DNA of 53,500 nt from Mesostigma viride (Eukaryota; Streptophyta; Mesostigmatophyceae; Mesostigmatales; Mesostigmataceae): positions 602,259 through 655,758 of the forward strand of contig RPFO01000138.1 in assembly GCA_009746045.1 (NCBI GenBank), given 5' to 3'. Below the pieces are notes generated by a model that was not told where the DNA came from, made no database searches, and was given only the letters and a program-made list of their open reading frames with translations. Below are positions 9,146 to 17,932 of this stretch, one piece after another. Each line of letters starts with the position of its first letter. Positions within the stretch are counted from its first letter, which is position 1. The position numbers were made by a program, and so were the translations under genes.

Positions 9146-10030
9146 ATGATAATGGCTATCATCGAAGAGCGACGAATTCATTCACTCGAGAACAAAGACA
9201 TCAAGCAACGATACGCCCCACAGCGTCCTGCTCCACCGAATATGCCGAGTCTTCATTTTATCGCAAACTTCTGCGGAGCTCGACGGTCTGGGAAAACTAC
9301 ATCGGCAGTCAACATGGCGAAGGCTTACTTTGCTAACAACTCATTCGACAAGCTGTACCTCATTTCAGGGAGTGCCCACACGGAGCCGAAATACAAGGAG
9401 CTCCCGGAACCAGCTATGACGATGGAAGTCTACTCTAACCTGGCATTCGATGGGATGATAGATCATATCAAGTCTGACCTCCACGAATACGAGAGGTACA
9501 AGGACGATCTCAAGGTATGGGAAACGTTCAAACGCGAATACGTGGATGGGAATAAAAACGCAGAACTCATGGACCTCTCCATGTACCTACGCCTTGATGC
9601 AATGAACTGGGATAAACCTGCGACAAGGTTCGAGCACGGTCCTCCTTCGTCGCTCATTCTGATAGACGACATGCAAGGCAGTGCCCTCTATCAGAGCTCT
9701 AGCAAAAACGCTGTTGCGGCTTTCGCGTTCAAACACAGACACTTCCTCACGAGCATGATTTTCCTGACACAGGCGTACACAAGCGGTGGCGTACCACGAG
9801 CAGTGCGAGCGAATATATCGTTTCTTGCGCTGTTCAGAACGAAGGACCATCGAGCCGCGCGACAGATCGCGGAAGAGAGCGCGGGGGCTGTGGCGCCGGA
9901 CGAGTTTCTCGCGCTATGGGACCACGCCGTCAAGGACGATCCTCACGACTTCTTTGCTGTCGACTTCGACCAGCGCGACCCGAAAAAAATGTTTCGTCGA
10001 AACTTCAATACATTTCTCTCGATAAAATAA
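9146..10030 (+). CDS. A32/FtsK-HerA-type DNA packaging ATPase
   Basis: 294 codons, intact. The Walker A motif is GARRSGKTT (about residue 50), preceded by a beta-strand (LHFIANFC). The Walker B motif is SLILIDDM at about residue 169. A hydrophobic strand SMIFLTQAYT, following Walker B at the usual distance, matches the sensor region of the family. Length and spacing fit packaging ATPases of virophages, Polintons and Polinton-like viruses, which pump genome DNA into the capsid. ATG at 9146 is followed by a second in-frame ATG at 9152, so either may be used. It lies between the coiled-coil gene (12-base gap) and the AT-hook gene (22-base gap), suggesting coordinated transcription. Confidence 0.85.
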   Translation: MIMAIIEERRIHSLENKDIKQRYAPQRPAPPNMPSLHFIANFCGARRSGKTTSAVNMAKAYFANNSFDKLYLISGSAHTEPKYKELPEPAMTMEVYSNLAFDGMIDHIKSDLHEYERYKDDLKVWETFKREYVDGNKNAELMDLSMYLRLDAMNWDKPATRFEHGPPSSLILIDDMQGSALYQSSSKNAVAAFAFKHRHFLTSMIFLTQAYTSGGVPRAVRANISFLALFRTKDHRAARQIAEESAGAVAPDEFLALWDHAVKDDPHDFFAVDFDQRDPKKMFRRNFNTFLSIK

Positions 10031-10052
10031 TTTTCTCTGAACATGATATACT
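10031..10052 (+). promoter_or_regulatory. Short AT-rich viral promoter-like spacer
   Basis: The 22-base spacer contains ATATACT directly abutting the ATG. The same ATATACTA word occurs just before the primase-helicase ATG (11822-11829), and TAGAATATAAAC precedes the 8607 gene. This suggests a shared start-proximal motif. Confidence 0.4.
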
Positions 10053-10547
10053 ATGGATATTCCGTCCACCAAACGATACGCAGGCGCCGAGAAGGAGTAC
10101 GTGTTGGACACCCAAGCACTCCTCCGATATTGTTCGGGTTCTCGACTGGGGCAGAAAACTCTAGAACGTGTCGTCAGGATCCTTCAAGAAGCAGGCCACC
10201 ACGACACGATTCCGTCCACCTGTCACGACATGAGCCCCGAAATCCGATTGGCCATCCTCGCCTTGGTGGGCGATCGCAGGCGTCCACGTGGGCGCTCACC
10301 CTCCAAAACGGAAAAACGACACGAACCGAAACGGCCTCGAGGGCGCCCAAGGATCCACCCCGTAGGGTATAAAAAGCCTCGAGCCAAAAAATTGTCTCAT
10401 GTTCAGTCATCAGATGACGGTGACCGTAGAGGAGCGTCGCGAGCAATGGCGACGGGCCCAGGCGAAGAGGCGAGCAATCGCCCGCGACCAGACGAACTGC
10501 ATCTCGGCGAAAAGCAAGGTCAAGAAGGGCGTCTGGAATCCCAGTGA
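10053..10547 (+). CDS. AT-hook viral protein, unknown role
   Basis: 164 codons as read. The N-terminal half begins MDIPSTKRYAGAEKEYV and looks globular. A basic segment holds a good AT-hook core, KRPRGRPRIHP, with flanking Lys/Arg, so minor-groove DNA binding is likely. The last 45 or so residues (10410-10547) have odd composition and overlap a better-looking frame (10399 onward), so the true C-terminus may be earlier or the gene may be frameshifted into that frame. It sits between the packaging ATPase and the tyrosine recombinase. Confidence 0.55.
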   Translation: MDIPSTKRYAGAEKEYVLDTQALLRYCSGSRLGQKTLERVVRILQEAGHHDTIPSTCHDMSPEIRLAILALVGDRRRPRGRSPSKTEKRHEPKRPRGRPRIHPVGYKKPRAKKLSHVQSSDDGDRRGASRAMATGPGEEASNRPRPDELHLGEKQGQEGRLESQ

Positions 10548-10625
10548 CCGATGGATCGCAAATAACCCCGAGTGCGCGGAAAAAATCGGCTTGCAGGCGA
10601 CCTCTCACCCTCGCCGGAGCCACCG
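10399..10625 (+). pseudogene. Basic segment, probable N-terminal part of the recombinase gene
   Basis: This frame reads TVEERREQWRRAQAKRRAIA, then a Cys-containing stretch and WNPSDRWIANNPECAEKIGL, after which composition collapses at about 10610. The natural-looking continuation is in the recombinase frame (ARAGGGRYWTFDEAV). It is either a separate small gene overlapping its neighbours or, more simply, the N-terminus of the recombinase displaced by a one-base indel. Possible starts are ATG 10399 and ATG 10414. Confidence 0.45.
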
Positions 10626-11660
10626 CACCATGAGGAAACTCCCGCGCGAGCTGGAGGAGGGCGGTACTGGACCTTCGACGAGGCCGTCGCCGCAGCGGAA
10701 GCGCGACCAGAGCAGCACGAGCGTGGCAGGCCATCGAAGGAGCGCGGGGCGACTCGCAAGACCGCTTTGGGATACATTGGCAGGATGCGGGTCCTGCTCG
10801 ACAAACTGGGGTGCTCGCAGTACGAGTCCGTTGATTGCCTTGCCGACACAGCTCGTGTTCTTCGCGTGGTGCACGAGACATCAGAACCCAAGCGCAAGAC
10901 CCAGCACTCGAAGGACGACGCCTGGAGGGAGAATGAGAAGCAGCTCCTCGGGGTCATCAACGGCGTGAACCGAATGATGCCGCCCGAGAAGAGGCTCCCA
11001 AGTCACGTTACGGACGCGTACACTGCTCGCGTCAGGGAGCTGAAGGTTGGTGACCTGGACAGACGGTTTGACCGTGCCGAGAACAAGCCGCTGAGGTACA
11101 CGTACGAACAGCTCCAGAAGATCGCCAAAGCAGAGTACGAAGCCGATCCCACGTCCGACGCCGCGCTCATGGGCTTGATCTATCTCTCGGGTGAAGATCT
11201 ACCACCGACGCGTTACAATCACGACCAGATGCGCATCGTCGACTCGGTCGCTGAGCTAGGACCGCACGAGAACGGCTACATCCCGAGCGAGAGGAGATTC
11301 TACATCCAGAATTTCAAAACGCAGCACAGCATGCCAGTTTATGACGTCGTCATCCCGAAGAAGTACGGAAAGCTCATCAAAGCGTTGGATGCCCGTGCTA
11401 AGGCTGGACAGAAATTCCTTTTCGAATCAGAGCCTGGCATTCCGATCAAACACGAGCTCTACAGCGCCCGTTACAACCGGATTTACGGAGGCATCGATGC
11501 CACGAGACAAGCATACATCACTCGTTTCCTGAAGGGCGCTTCATTTAAGAAACGTAAATGGGCTGGCGACATGATGGGCCATGACGTACTGACAGGAGCC
11601 GTTTACGAGAGGCAGGGTGGCGAGACTGGCGGACGTCGGCTGAGGCCGAGGAAAAAGTAG
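10572..11660 (+). CDS. Tyrosine recombinase (integrase)
   Basis: 362 codons as read; the first 20 or so may belong to another frame. The catalytic layout of the family is visible. LPPTRYNHD near 11200 supplies the first Arg, in the PPxR context typical of viral recombinases. NFKTQHS near 11311 supplies the beta-strand Lys. ATRQAYITRFL near 11500 supplies the second Arg. MGHDVLTGAVYER near 11575-11610 supplies the His and the nucleophilic Tyr. The N-terminal region (GYIGRMRVLLDKLG and following) fits a core-binding helical domain. Such enzymes integrate Polinton-like viruses and virophages. It ends in a basic tail. The frame is intact through all catalytic motifs. Confidence 0.8.
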   Translation: MRGKNRLAGDLSPSPEPPHHEETPARAGGGRYWTFDEAVAAAEARPEQHERGRPSKERGATRKTALGYIGRMRVLLDKLGCSQYESVDCLADTARVLRVVHETSEPKRKTQHSKDDAWRENEKQLLGVINGVNRMMPPEKRLPSHVTDAYTARVRELKVGDLDRRFDRAENKPLRYTYEQLQKIAKAEYEADPTSDAALMGLIYLSGEDLPPTRYNHDQMRIVDSVAELGPHENGYIPSERRFYIQNFKTQHSMPVYDVVIPKKYGKLIKALDARAKAGQKFLFESEPGIPIKHELYSARYNRIYGGIDATRQAYITRFLKGASFKKRKWAGDMMGHDVLTGAVYERQGGETGGRRLRPRKK

Positions 11661-11830
11661 ATAGTTTCCCGTGGGAAATTTTCATGAATGTCGAAAAGGG
11701 TATTCTAAACTGCATGCATTATACAGGGAATATAAAAGTTCCATGGGAACATTTTTCTCGAGGGTCGAGGTTCGAGGGTTTGGCATTTTATAATCTGAAT
11801 TTTTTTTTTCTAAACAAGTAATATACTATC
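11661..11830 (+). promoter_or_regulatory. Intergenic region before the primase-helicase
   Basis: 170 bases, AT-rich at its end. TTTCCCGTGGGAAA just after the recombinase stop is a short inverted repeat. GAATATAAAAG lies at about 11730. A T-run is followed by TAATATACTATC right before the ATG. The ATATACTA word matches that upstream of 10053. Confidence 0.45.
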
Positions 11831-14546
11831 ATGTCGTCTGAACCGAGTCGTGTCGTCACAGTCGAACCTTCTAGAAAGCACCGTGGGAGTATAAAGGACG
11901 TTGACATTCCGTGGCTGGCTCTACTCCACCCACCACCCGAGGCCACCCATGAGACCATGAACAAGGTCGTCACGCAGTGGCGCTACAAGAAGGCTCCCAC
12001 AAAAGAGGCCGGGGTGTCTCTCGGCCATCGCTTCATTTGCGCGCGTGGCATCAACACGAAGGACGCCAACGAGTACGCGCATTATGGCAACCTCGCAGAC
12101 TTTTCGCGGATCTATGCGGAGTGTGCTGCTCATCCCGTTCGCCGCACGCTCGACGAAGTCATACAACCCGACGACCCGTCGTGGGCGTACGTCGACATTG
12201 ACGACAAGGTCGACCCAGATGACGAGCGTCTGGCGAACATCGATTACCCGGGACACTTTCGCCGTGTTCACGACGAGTACTGCCGCGTCGTCCTGAACAT
12301 CGCAACCAAGGACTTTCGCTACGAGGTCAGCACGGCGTCTCGCATGAAGAAGGATTTGTTCAAGTCGTCTTTCCACATCGTCGTGCGCGGTCTCGTTCTT
12401 GCCGACCTGGACGCGAGAGTGTTTTGGTACAGCGGCCTCACCGATTTCATCAAGCGCGCGTCTTTCGACCTGTCATCTCCCGTTCACGAGGACGCGCACG
12501 AGCTGCTGAAGTTCAAAGTGAACGGTCAAGAGCAATTCGACGAGATCTGCCGCCACCCAGCTGACTATTTCGGTGAAATGGACACGGTGATCGACGAAGC
12601 AGTCTACAGGAGAGACAGTCTTTTCCGATGCGTCGGGATGCACAAATTCGGGGACACTGACCCTCTGGGAATTCTGCGCACATGTGAAGGCTCGTCTAGT
12701 GACTTCCTCGACCATCTCATCAACATCTACTCGCCGGACGACGTCTCGGGCGGGGTATTGGTGAGTGCGCCCCCGGACTGGGCGGCATCGTTGAAGAGGA
12801 GAGGGGTTCGCGGACGTCGCGAGTGCACGGTGAAGGCGGCGGGCAAGGACATTGACGTTTCTGCATCTCTCGCGGCGATGGAGAAGGTGGCTCCGGAGTG
12901 TGACTATCTCGAGTGCGGCTACATTGAGTTGTCTCCAGACGTCAAGCTCGTGAGGGTGAAGTACCAGCAATGCGACGATCACATCTGCCTCATATGCAAC
13001 AAGGTGCACGAGAAGAACGGCCCATTCACGCTCCAATACCCGTCAGGACAAGTTTTTTATGACTGCTACAGGAAATCGCCAGACGCTCGCAAGATCGAGA
13101 TCGCACCTCCCGTGATGCAGCAACCGGGATCTGACCAAGTGCCGTTCACTCACACGTATTCGTCCGAAAAAATCAAGCCATTCAGCTGGGATGCGCTATT
13201 TGGGGGACCGCATAAGAGCACTTCCTCGTCCAGTCCAACTGCGGGACAGGTAAATCTGAGAGGATTCGTGAACTCGTCAACGAGGCGGTGAGGAGGGATC
13301 CAGGTATTCGCGTGTGCTGCATCGTTGCCAACATTAGCCTATCAAAGGAGGAGGATCGCAACTACAAGTCTCTGGGCGAGGGTGGGAGGACAATTGTATG
13401 GGAAGGCAACGCGTTCCATCTCCTGTACAGTGACCCAAATTTTCGTCACTATCTCAGCGGCTCAAAGGGGATGATTTCTGACGACAGGGTGTTGATAGTC
13501 CTGAACAGCATCTTGCGCCTCACGGACCAACCGTTCGACCTCCTCATCCTGGACGAAATTTACAACACCCTCACTGCCCTTTCACAGCGCTACGTGGAGA
13601 ACCGTCGCGAGGTGTTGAGAAAATTCGTCAGGCTCATCGAAACGTCCAAGGTCGTGATCGCGCTAGACGCTACTGTTACTCGAAAGGTCTACGATTTCAT
13701 AGCGGCCTATCGCGCGGCGGACACTATGGAGGTGGATTGCAACACCTTCAGGCGCCCTACCAACAGGACTCTGCGATGGGTGGACGTGACCTCAGAGAAG
13801 AACTGGCGAAAGGTCTGCGTAGACCGCTTTGTTGCCGAGTGTGAGAGGAGGATAGAGGCCGGAGAGAGGATTTTCTGCCCAATGTCTGGCAAAAAAGAGG
13901 CCGCCATGGCGTATGAGGCACTCAAACCCTTCATCGACAAGCGCAAGAACGGGCGTCTCTACACTAGTCTGACGAGCAAGGAGGATCTGGAGGTTGGCGC
14001 GAATGCTGCGTGGGCTGACTTGGACTTTTTGATCTTCAGCCCCACGATCACGGTTGGAGTCAGCTACACGGAGCACACGTTCGACAGCATGGTGGGACTC
14101 TTCATCAACGGTGACTACTACGCGAGCTACACGACAACCCTCCAGCAAATTTTCAGGGTGCGCCACTTAGTCAAGGGAGAGATGGTCATCTTCTATCGAG
14201 ACACGACTTCGCTTCTTGACAGGCCTCCAACGGACTACGGCACGATCGTCGAGAACATGATCGCGGGGGACACTGCGCTCATCCAGCTGCTGTTCGACAA
14301 CGCCGACGTAGTCTGCGACTGGAGCGCGGACAAGTCGCGTATGTAATAATGACAGAAATTGCCCCAAGTTCCGTCTCTTCTGCCGGAACCAGCAAGATCT
14401 CGCGGTGTCGAGGTCCCACTACAAGGGAAATCTCATCAAGATACTGACGGAGGACTACGGCGTGGAGGTGTCGGCAGTGGAGGAGTTGGGGGACATCGAC
14501 GCCCCTCCGCTTCCGGTACTAGAAGATCCAGACAAGGACAGGGAGG
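11831..14546 (+). pseudogene. Primase fused to origin-binding-type (UL9-like) SF2 helicase, frameshifted and split
   Basis: The N-terminal half has archaeo-eukaryotic primase features: WAYVDIDDK (metal-binding DxD, about 12180), SSFHIVV (SxH, about 12365), RDSLFRCVGMHKFG (third motif, about 12612), and a UL52-type zinc segment, HICLICNKVHEKNG (about 12978). The helicase half follows after a one-base loss near 13220: Walker A SNCGTGKS at 13234-13257, Walker B LLILDEIYN near 13543, ALDATVT, then the VGVSYTEHTF and QQIFRVRH motifs typical of herpes-type origin-binding proteins. A second shift near 14341 leads to the C-terminal frame (FRLFCRNQQDL). The chromovirus inserted at 14546; the frame resumes at 36461 and stops at 36472-36474. 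The whole span is a multiple of three, so the two indels cancel. Expected role: viral genome replication. Confidence 0.8.
14542..14546. repeat. Target duplication GGAGG, left copy (chromovirus)
   Basis: GGAGG at 14542-14546 is repeated at 36456-36460, immediately outside the TGTTACG...CGTAACA LTR ends. It defines the chromovirus borders. Confidence 0.9.
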
Positions 14547-15117
14547 TGTTACGCCGCAAGCCTCGGCCGCCACCTCTACCTCTACCTGTCCTGATACTAC
14601 CTAAACTAGTGAGGCTGCTTCTATTTACACCCCTAGCGAAAGACGACCGAGACGAACCAGATCTCAATGCATTTACATATGTACTACTGTAATACGCCAT
14701 AGGCCATTTAATCAAACCCGTTTACTCCAGGAAAAGAGGAAGGAAACACAACTAAACTGCCGTGACCCAAGCTAATATGTGCTAATTCATTTAACACACG
14801 CCGGGTGACCACACAAGGAGTGGAACGTGCATAAATGGTCACCAACGGTCCAACAGGCTCGGGCCGACCTGGCCCTCGCCTGCAGAAACACAGAAACACA
14901 AGCAGGTGCACAGATGCACGCCTGTCCACTACATTCTACAAAAGGATAAGGACCACTAATATAGTACGCGGCGCGGCGCCCAAAGGCACCCACTATACCA
15001 CAGTACTGTTACGGGGACAATCATGTCCAAACTAGGACTGCACGTAACCTAGGAACAACCGAGGCCAAGGACCTAATTTACGTCCGTAACTACAACGAAT
15101 TGTTACGCGACGTAACA
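14547..15117 (-). repeat. 3' LTR of the chromovirus
   Basis: 571 bp, near-identical to 35883-36455. TGTTACG at one end and CGTAACA at the other form 7-base inverted ends. Confidence 0.92.
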
Positions 15118-15129
15118 CCTCCCCCCCAC
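15118..15129 (-). promoter_or_regulatory. Polypurine tract of the chromovirus
   Basis: On the minus strand TGTGGGGGGGAGG directly abuts the 3' LTR start, the position of the plus-strand primer in LTR retrotransposons. Confidence 0.75.
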
Positions 15130-15493
15130 AAAAGGTAGGGAGCCCTCTCCCTACGCAGAGAGGAGGGAACCAGAGGGGTAGGAAAATAATCCTAACGCAC
15201 CCAGCACACACCAACACAATCGATAGACCATCCCAGATACAAAGCACCAATAGTTCACACGGTCTCCACCACCACGCCGGGTGGTGTAGGGTTAGCCAGC
15301 ACCAAGCCTGGTGGTAGGTTCCCCTAACTGCCTGGAACGGAGTCCTGGCCGGGGGGGACGGCACTGGGCAGGACACACAGAGTAAACACATCAGCGCTAA
15401 GGACCAAGAACAGCCAACCAACTGGCCAGAATATGAGGGCGACTCTACATACCGGAGGGACAACACCCTCAGGTCGGGCCTAAGGCCCTCTAT
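15130..15493. other. Chromovirus non-coding region between ORF3 and the 3' LTR
   Basis: About 360 bases with no credible reading frame. It includes a nearby pair of CACCACGCCGGGTGG-like and CCAAGCCTGGTGG segments that could form a hairpin on the transcript (about 15270-15315). Confidence 0.5.
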
Positions 15494-17932
15494 CTAGTGG
15501 CCATCCGTCTGGTAAGTGCCACGAGAGGCCAGCAGGACCTCCAGGTAGGCCTGGTAGTGAGCCACATCCTCAACATTGTCATGCCTATCTACAGTGAGGA
15601 AAACATCGGCCCACACGCCGTCAGGAAAGAGGCCCAGGAAGGCCCAGTAATACCTATGCTGCGTGAGGACGACCTGGCCACGGGCCCAGTCCAGAAAGCC
15701 ACAGGCAAAGAGGCGAAGGAAAGGCTCTACCGCGATCAGGCAAAGGGCCCGCAGGAGGAGGCGATGGTACCGAATCCGAGGGCGCATACCCGTCGGGAAG
15801 AACAGGTCCACCAGGGGCTCCACGTTGGACGGCCACAACCGGATGTGCCGAACCTCGCGGGAGCGCCACCGACGAACACACTGTCGCGACCCGAATGTCT
15901 CTAGGTAGTCGCTGGCACGAGGAGGAGGGTGACCGCGGGAGTCTAGACCCTGGCCCGGGATAGGCGCCGGGCGGCGGGCATCCCACTCAAGGATGGGCTG
16001 GAGGACCGTAGTGTACGCCGCACCCGGCACCGCAGGAAACTCTACTGTAAGGGCATCCGAAGCCATAATGCCCAGAGGGGGAGGGTAAGCCCACTGAAAC
16101 CCACCGTAGGTGTCCAAGTCGTTGTGGCGCCTCGCCCAGCGATACAGGACGCGCCGGACCAGGATCTCACCCTCGAACACCGGATCAGCTAAAATAACCA
16201 TGTCGAACGGAGGCCGATCAGTCTCAATGGGTAGGCCACGATCCCGGGGCGCCCGACACACCTGGGAGAACCCATAGGACATGGGAGAGATGGCAAGCTC
16301 AGCAGAGGCGCGCGGCAGGTCACACTGTCGGCAGGCGAGTGCGGACATACCATACCCCGGAATGGGCGTGTCACGCGACTCCGGCGTCGCGTGCACCACA
16401 GAAGGAGCCCTGTCCCGATCACCCTGGGACAACTCCCTGAGGGAATCGGCAGCGCGGGTGGCGCGAGGATCCTGACCGGTGGACCGAACAACCGCGGCCA
16501 AAGACCGCGAGGCCGAAGGAGGAGGGACCGGAGCAGGGGCTGACGCAGGGGCAGGAGCCGACACCGACGCAGGGGGCACTGGTAAAACAGGAGGTCGCGC
16601 CGGACCCGAAGCCAGAGAGGGCCGTGACGGACCCGCCAACGACGCAGGCGCGCCGGTCTCCGTTGCCGGTGCACCCTCAGGCCACATGTTGAAAATGGGG
16701 CCCGTAGGGACAGGCAGTCCTGCATAAGATTGACTACCATCCAGGCCCCAGTCAGGAACCGGAATCCTCTGCGGAGGACCACCCTCCCAAAGTCTGGGAA
16801 GCCCGCTAGTATCGCCAAAGAAACCCCGCGACGTCTGCGCCTGAGCGGGAGGAGGCTCGGAAGCAGCGACGGAGGGCGAGCTAACAGGGGCAGGAGACTC
16901 CCGCGTAGGCGCAGGTAGAGCGGTAACAGGCGCAGAGGCAGCAGGAGTCGCAGGAGCCGCCGGAACCACAGCGACCGCGGGCGCAGGCGGGGGCGCGGGC
17001 GAAGCCGTAGTCGCCGGGGCGACAGAAGGGGTAGGGGGCGCGGATCCAGCCGGCGTGGCCGGGACCTGCGCCTGGGCCGCAAGGAAGGCCCCAAACGCCG
17101 TGGTCAAAGACTGGATCTGAGCCTGCATAGCCGAGACCGTCGCCGAAAGAGGATCAGGCAAACCCGAAGGGGTAGGCTCCACTGCGACATCCCGGGTCGA
17201 CCGAGGGGACGACGGGACCGGAGAGGGAGGAACAGACACCGAGGAGGCGGACGCAGCGCTCGAGGCAGAATAATCTGGAGTATAATGTACCTCGGCTGGG
17301 GCGCCCGAAGGGGTAGGACCACTAACCGCTAGTCCCGCCGACTGATCAGCTATCTCCATGAACTCTACGGCCCGTAAAAGGTCGCAGGGGTTCTCGTCTA
17401 CCTCAGCATCACCCTCAGCTGGAAGCCACGGGAACACCTCCCGTAGGCAGGTACGGCCCACAGGAGTGGAGAGGTAGGAGAACACACGGCAACACCGGAG
17501 AACCGCATCTATCTGCCCCAAGGCGGGACAGCTGGAACCACACCCCAACAAACAGTGTCCGGCATCATCGAACCCGTGCAGGACAAGCTGGTGCGGCTCA
17601 TCAGGGGAAGGACCATACCACGTGACCCCGAAGAGGGCCGCCCTGACTAAGCCCGCATGTTGGGCCTGAAGGGCCGGCTGCACCACGCCACCCGGGTAAC
17701 TAGATCGCGACACCCAGCGGCCCGGAAGGGCCTCGAAATACAGCTCAGGGTCCGGTGGGGGCGGGGACGGCAGCGAGCTCTCAGCCGGAGGGGTAGGCTC
17801 TGACATGACGGCTGCGGAGGGGAGGGGACAACCAACCATCCGTCGACAGCAGACATAACATAAGAGAGGAGAAGGTCTACAACTAGAGCTTATGCAGGGT
17901 TTTATACTCCTGCAGCAGGCGACTACACCCAT
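15494..17932 (-). CDS. Chromovirus ORF3, unknown 812-codon protein downstream of pol
   Basis: Intact, on the element's coding strand, overlapping the end of pol by 50 bases in another frame. The first likely start is MSEPTPPAESS at about 17806, since the upstream 42 residues look like pol overlap. The protein has three parts. A globular N-terminal part contains ELYFEALPGRWVSRSSYPGG and several Cys. A central part of about 300 residues is very rich in Pro, Ala and Ser with an SAMQAQIQSLTTAFGAFLAA helix. A globular C-terminal part of about 280 residues contains AISPMSYGFSQVCRAPRDRG, WDARRPAPIPGQ and a hydrophobic LLLRALCLIAVEPFLRLFACGF stretch near 15690. No signal peptide or clear envelope features. 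Ty3 elements can carry a third ORF in this place, but I recognise no family. The long intact frame argues for selection. Confidence 0.7.
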   Translation of the reverse strand: MGVVACCRSIKPCISSSCRPSPLLCYVCCRRMVGCPLPSAAVMSEPTPPAESSLPSPPPPDPELYFEALPGRWVSRSSYPGGVVQPALQAQHAGLVRAALFGVTWYGPSPDEPHQLVLHGFDDAGHCLLGCGSSCPALGQIDAVLRCCRVFSYLSTPVGRTCLREVFPWLPAEGDAEVDENPCDLLRAVEFMEIADQSAGLAVSGPTPSGAPAEVHYTPDYSASSAASASSVSVPPSPVPSSPRSTRDVAVEPTPSGLPDPLSATVSAMQAQIQSLTTAFGAFLAAQAQVPATPAGSAPPTPSVAPATTASPAPPPAPAVAVVPAAPATPAASAPVTALPAPTRESPAPVSSPSVAASEPPPAQAQTSRGFFGDTSGLPRLWEGGPPQRIPVPDWGLDGSQSYAGLPVPTGPIFNMWPEGAPATETGAPASLAGPSRPSLASGPARPPVLPVPPASVSAPAPASAPAPVPPPSASRSLAAVVRSTGQDPRATRAADSLRELSQGDRDRAPSVVHATPESRDTPIPGYGMSALACRQCDLPRASAELAISPMSYGFSQVCRAPRDRGLPIETDRPPFDMVILADPVFEGEILVRRVLYRWARRHNDLDTYGGFQWAYPPPLGIMASDALTVEFPAVPGAAYTTVLQPILEWDARRPAPIPGQGLDSRGHPPPRASDYLETFGSRQCVRRWRSREVRHIRLWPSNVEPLVDLFFPTGMRPRIRYHRLLLRALCLIAVEPFLRLFACGFLDWARGQVVLTQHRYYWAFLGLFPDGVWADVFLTVDRHDNVEDVAHYQAYLEVLLASRGTYQTDGH

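Larger units (their letters stand above)
7590..14546. mobile_element. Endogenous Polinton-like virus/virophage-type element, main segment
   Basis: A compact block of seven gene-like frames with short AT-rich spacers, unlike the repeat DNA around it. The gene set is a packaging ATPase, a tyrosine recombinase, a primase-helicase, an AT-hook protein and coiled-coil proteins, which is the hallmark set of Polinton-like viruses and virophages. The segment continues at 36461-37157 and 44742-about 44915, separated only by two retrotransposons with clear target duplications. At least three genes carry one-base frameshifts, so this copy is inactive unless those are assembly errors. No major capsid gene is present. 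The left limit is uncertain. Confidence 0.75.

Noticed and set aside
16189-17094. Arg/Leu-rich 301-codon minus-strand frame within ORF3
   Set aside because: Alternative frame of the Pro/Ala-rich middle of ORF3; it has no domain features.
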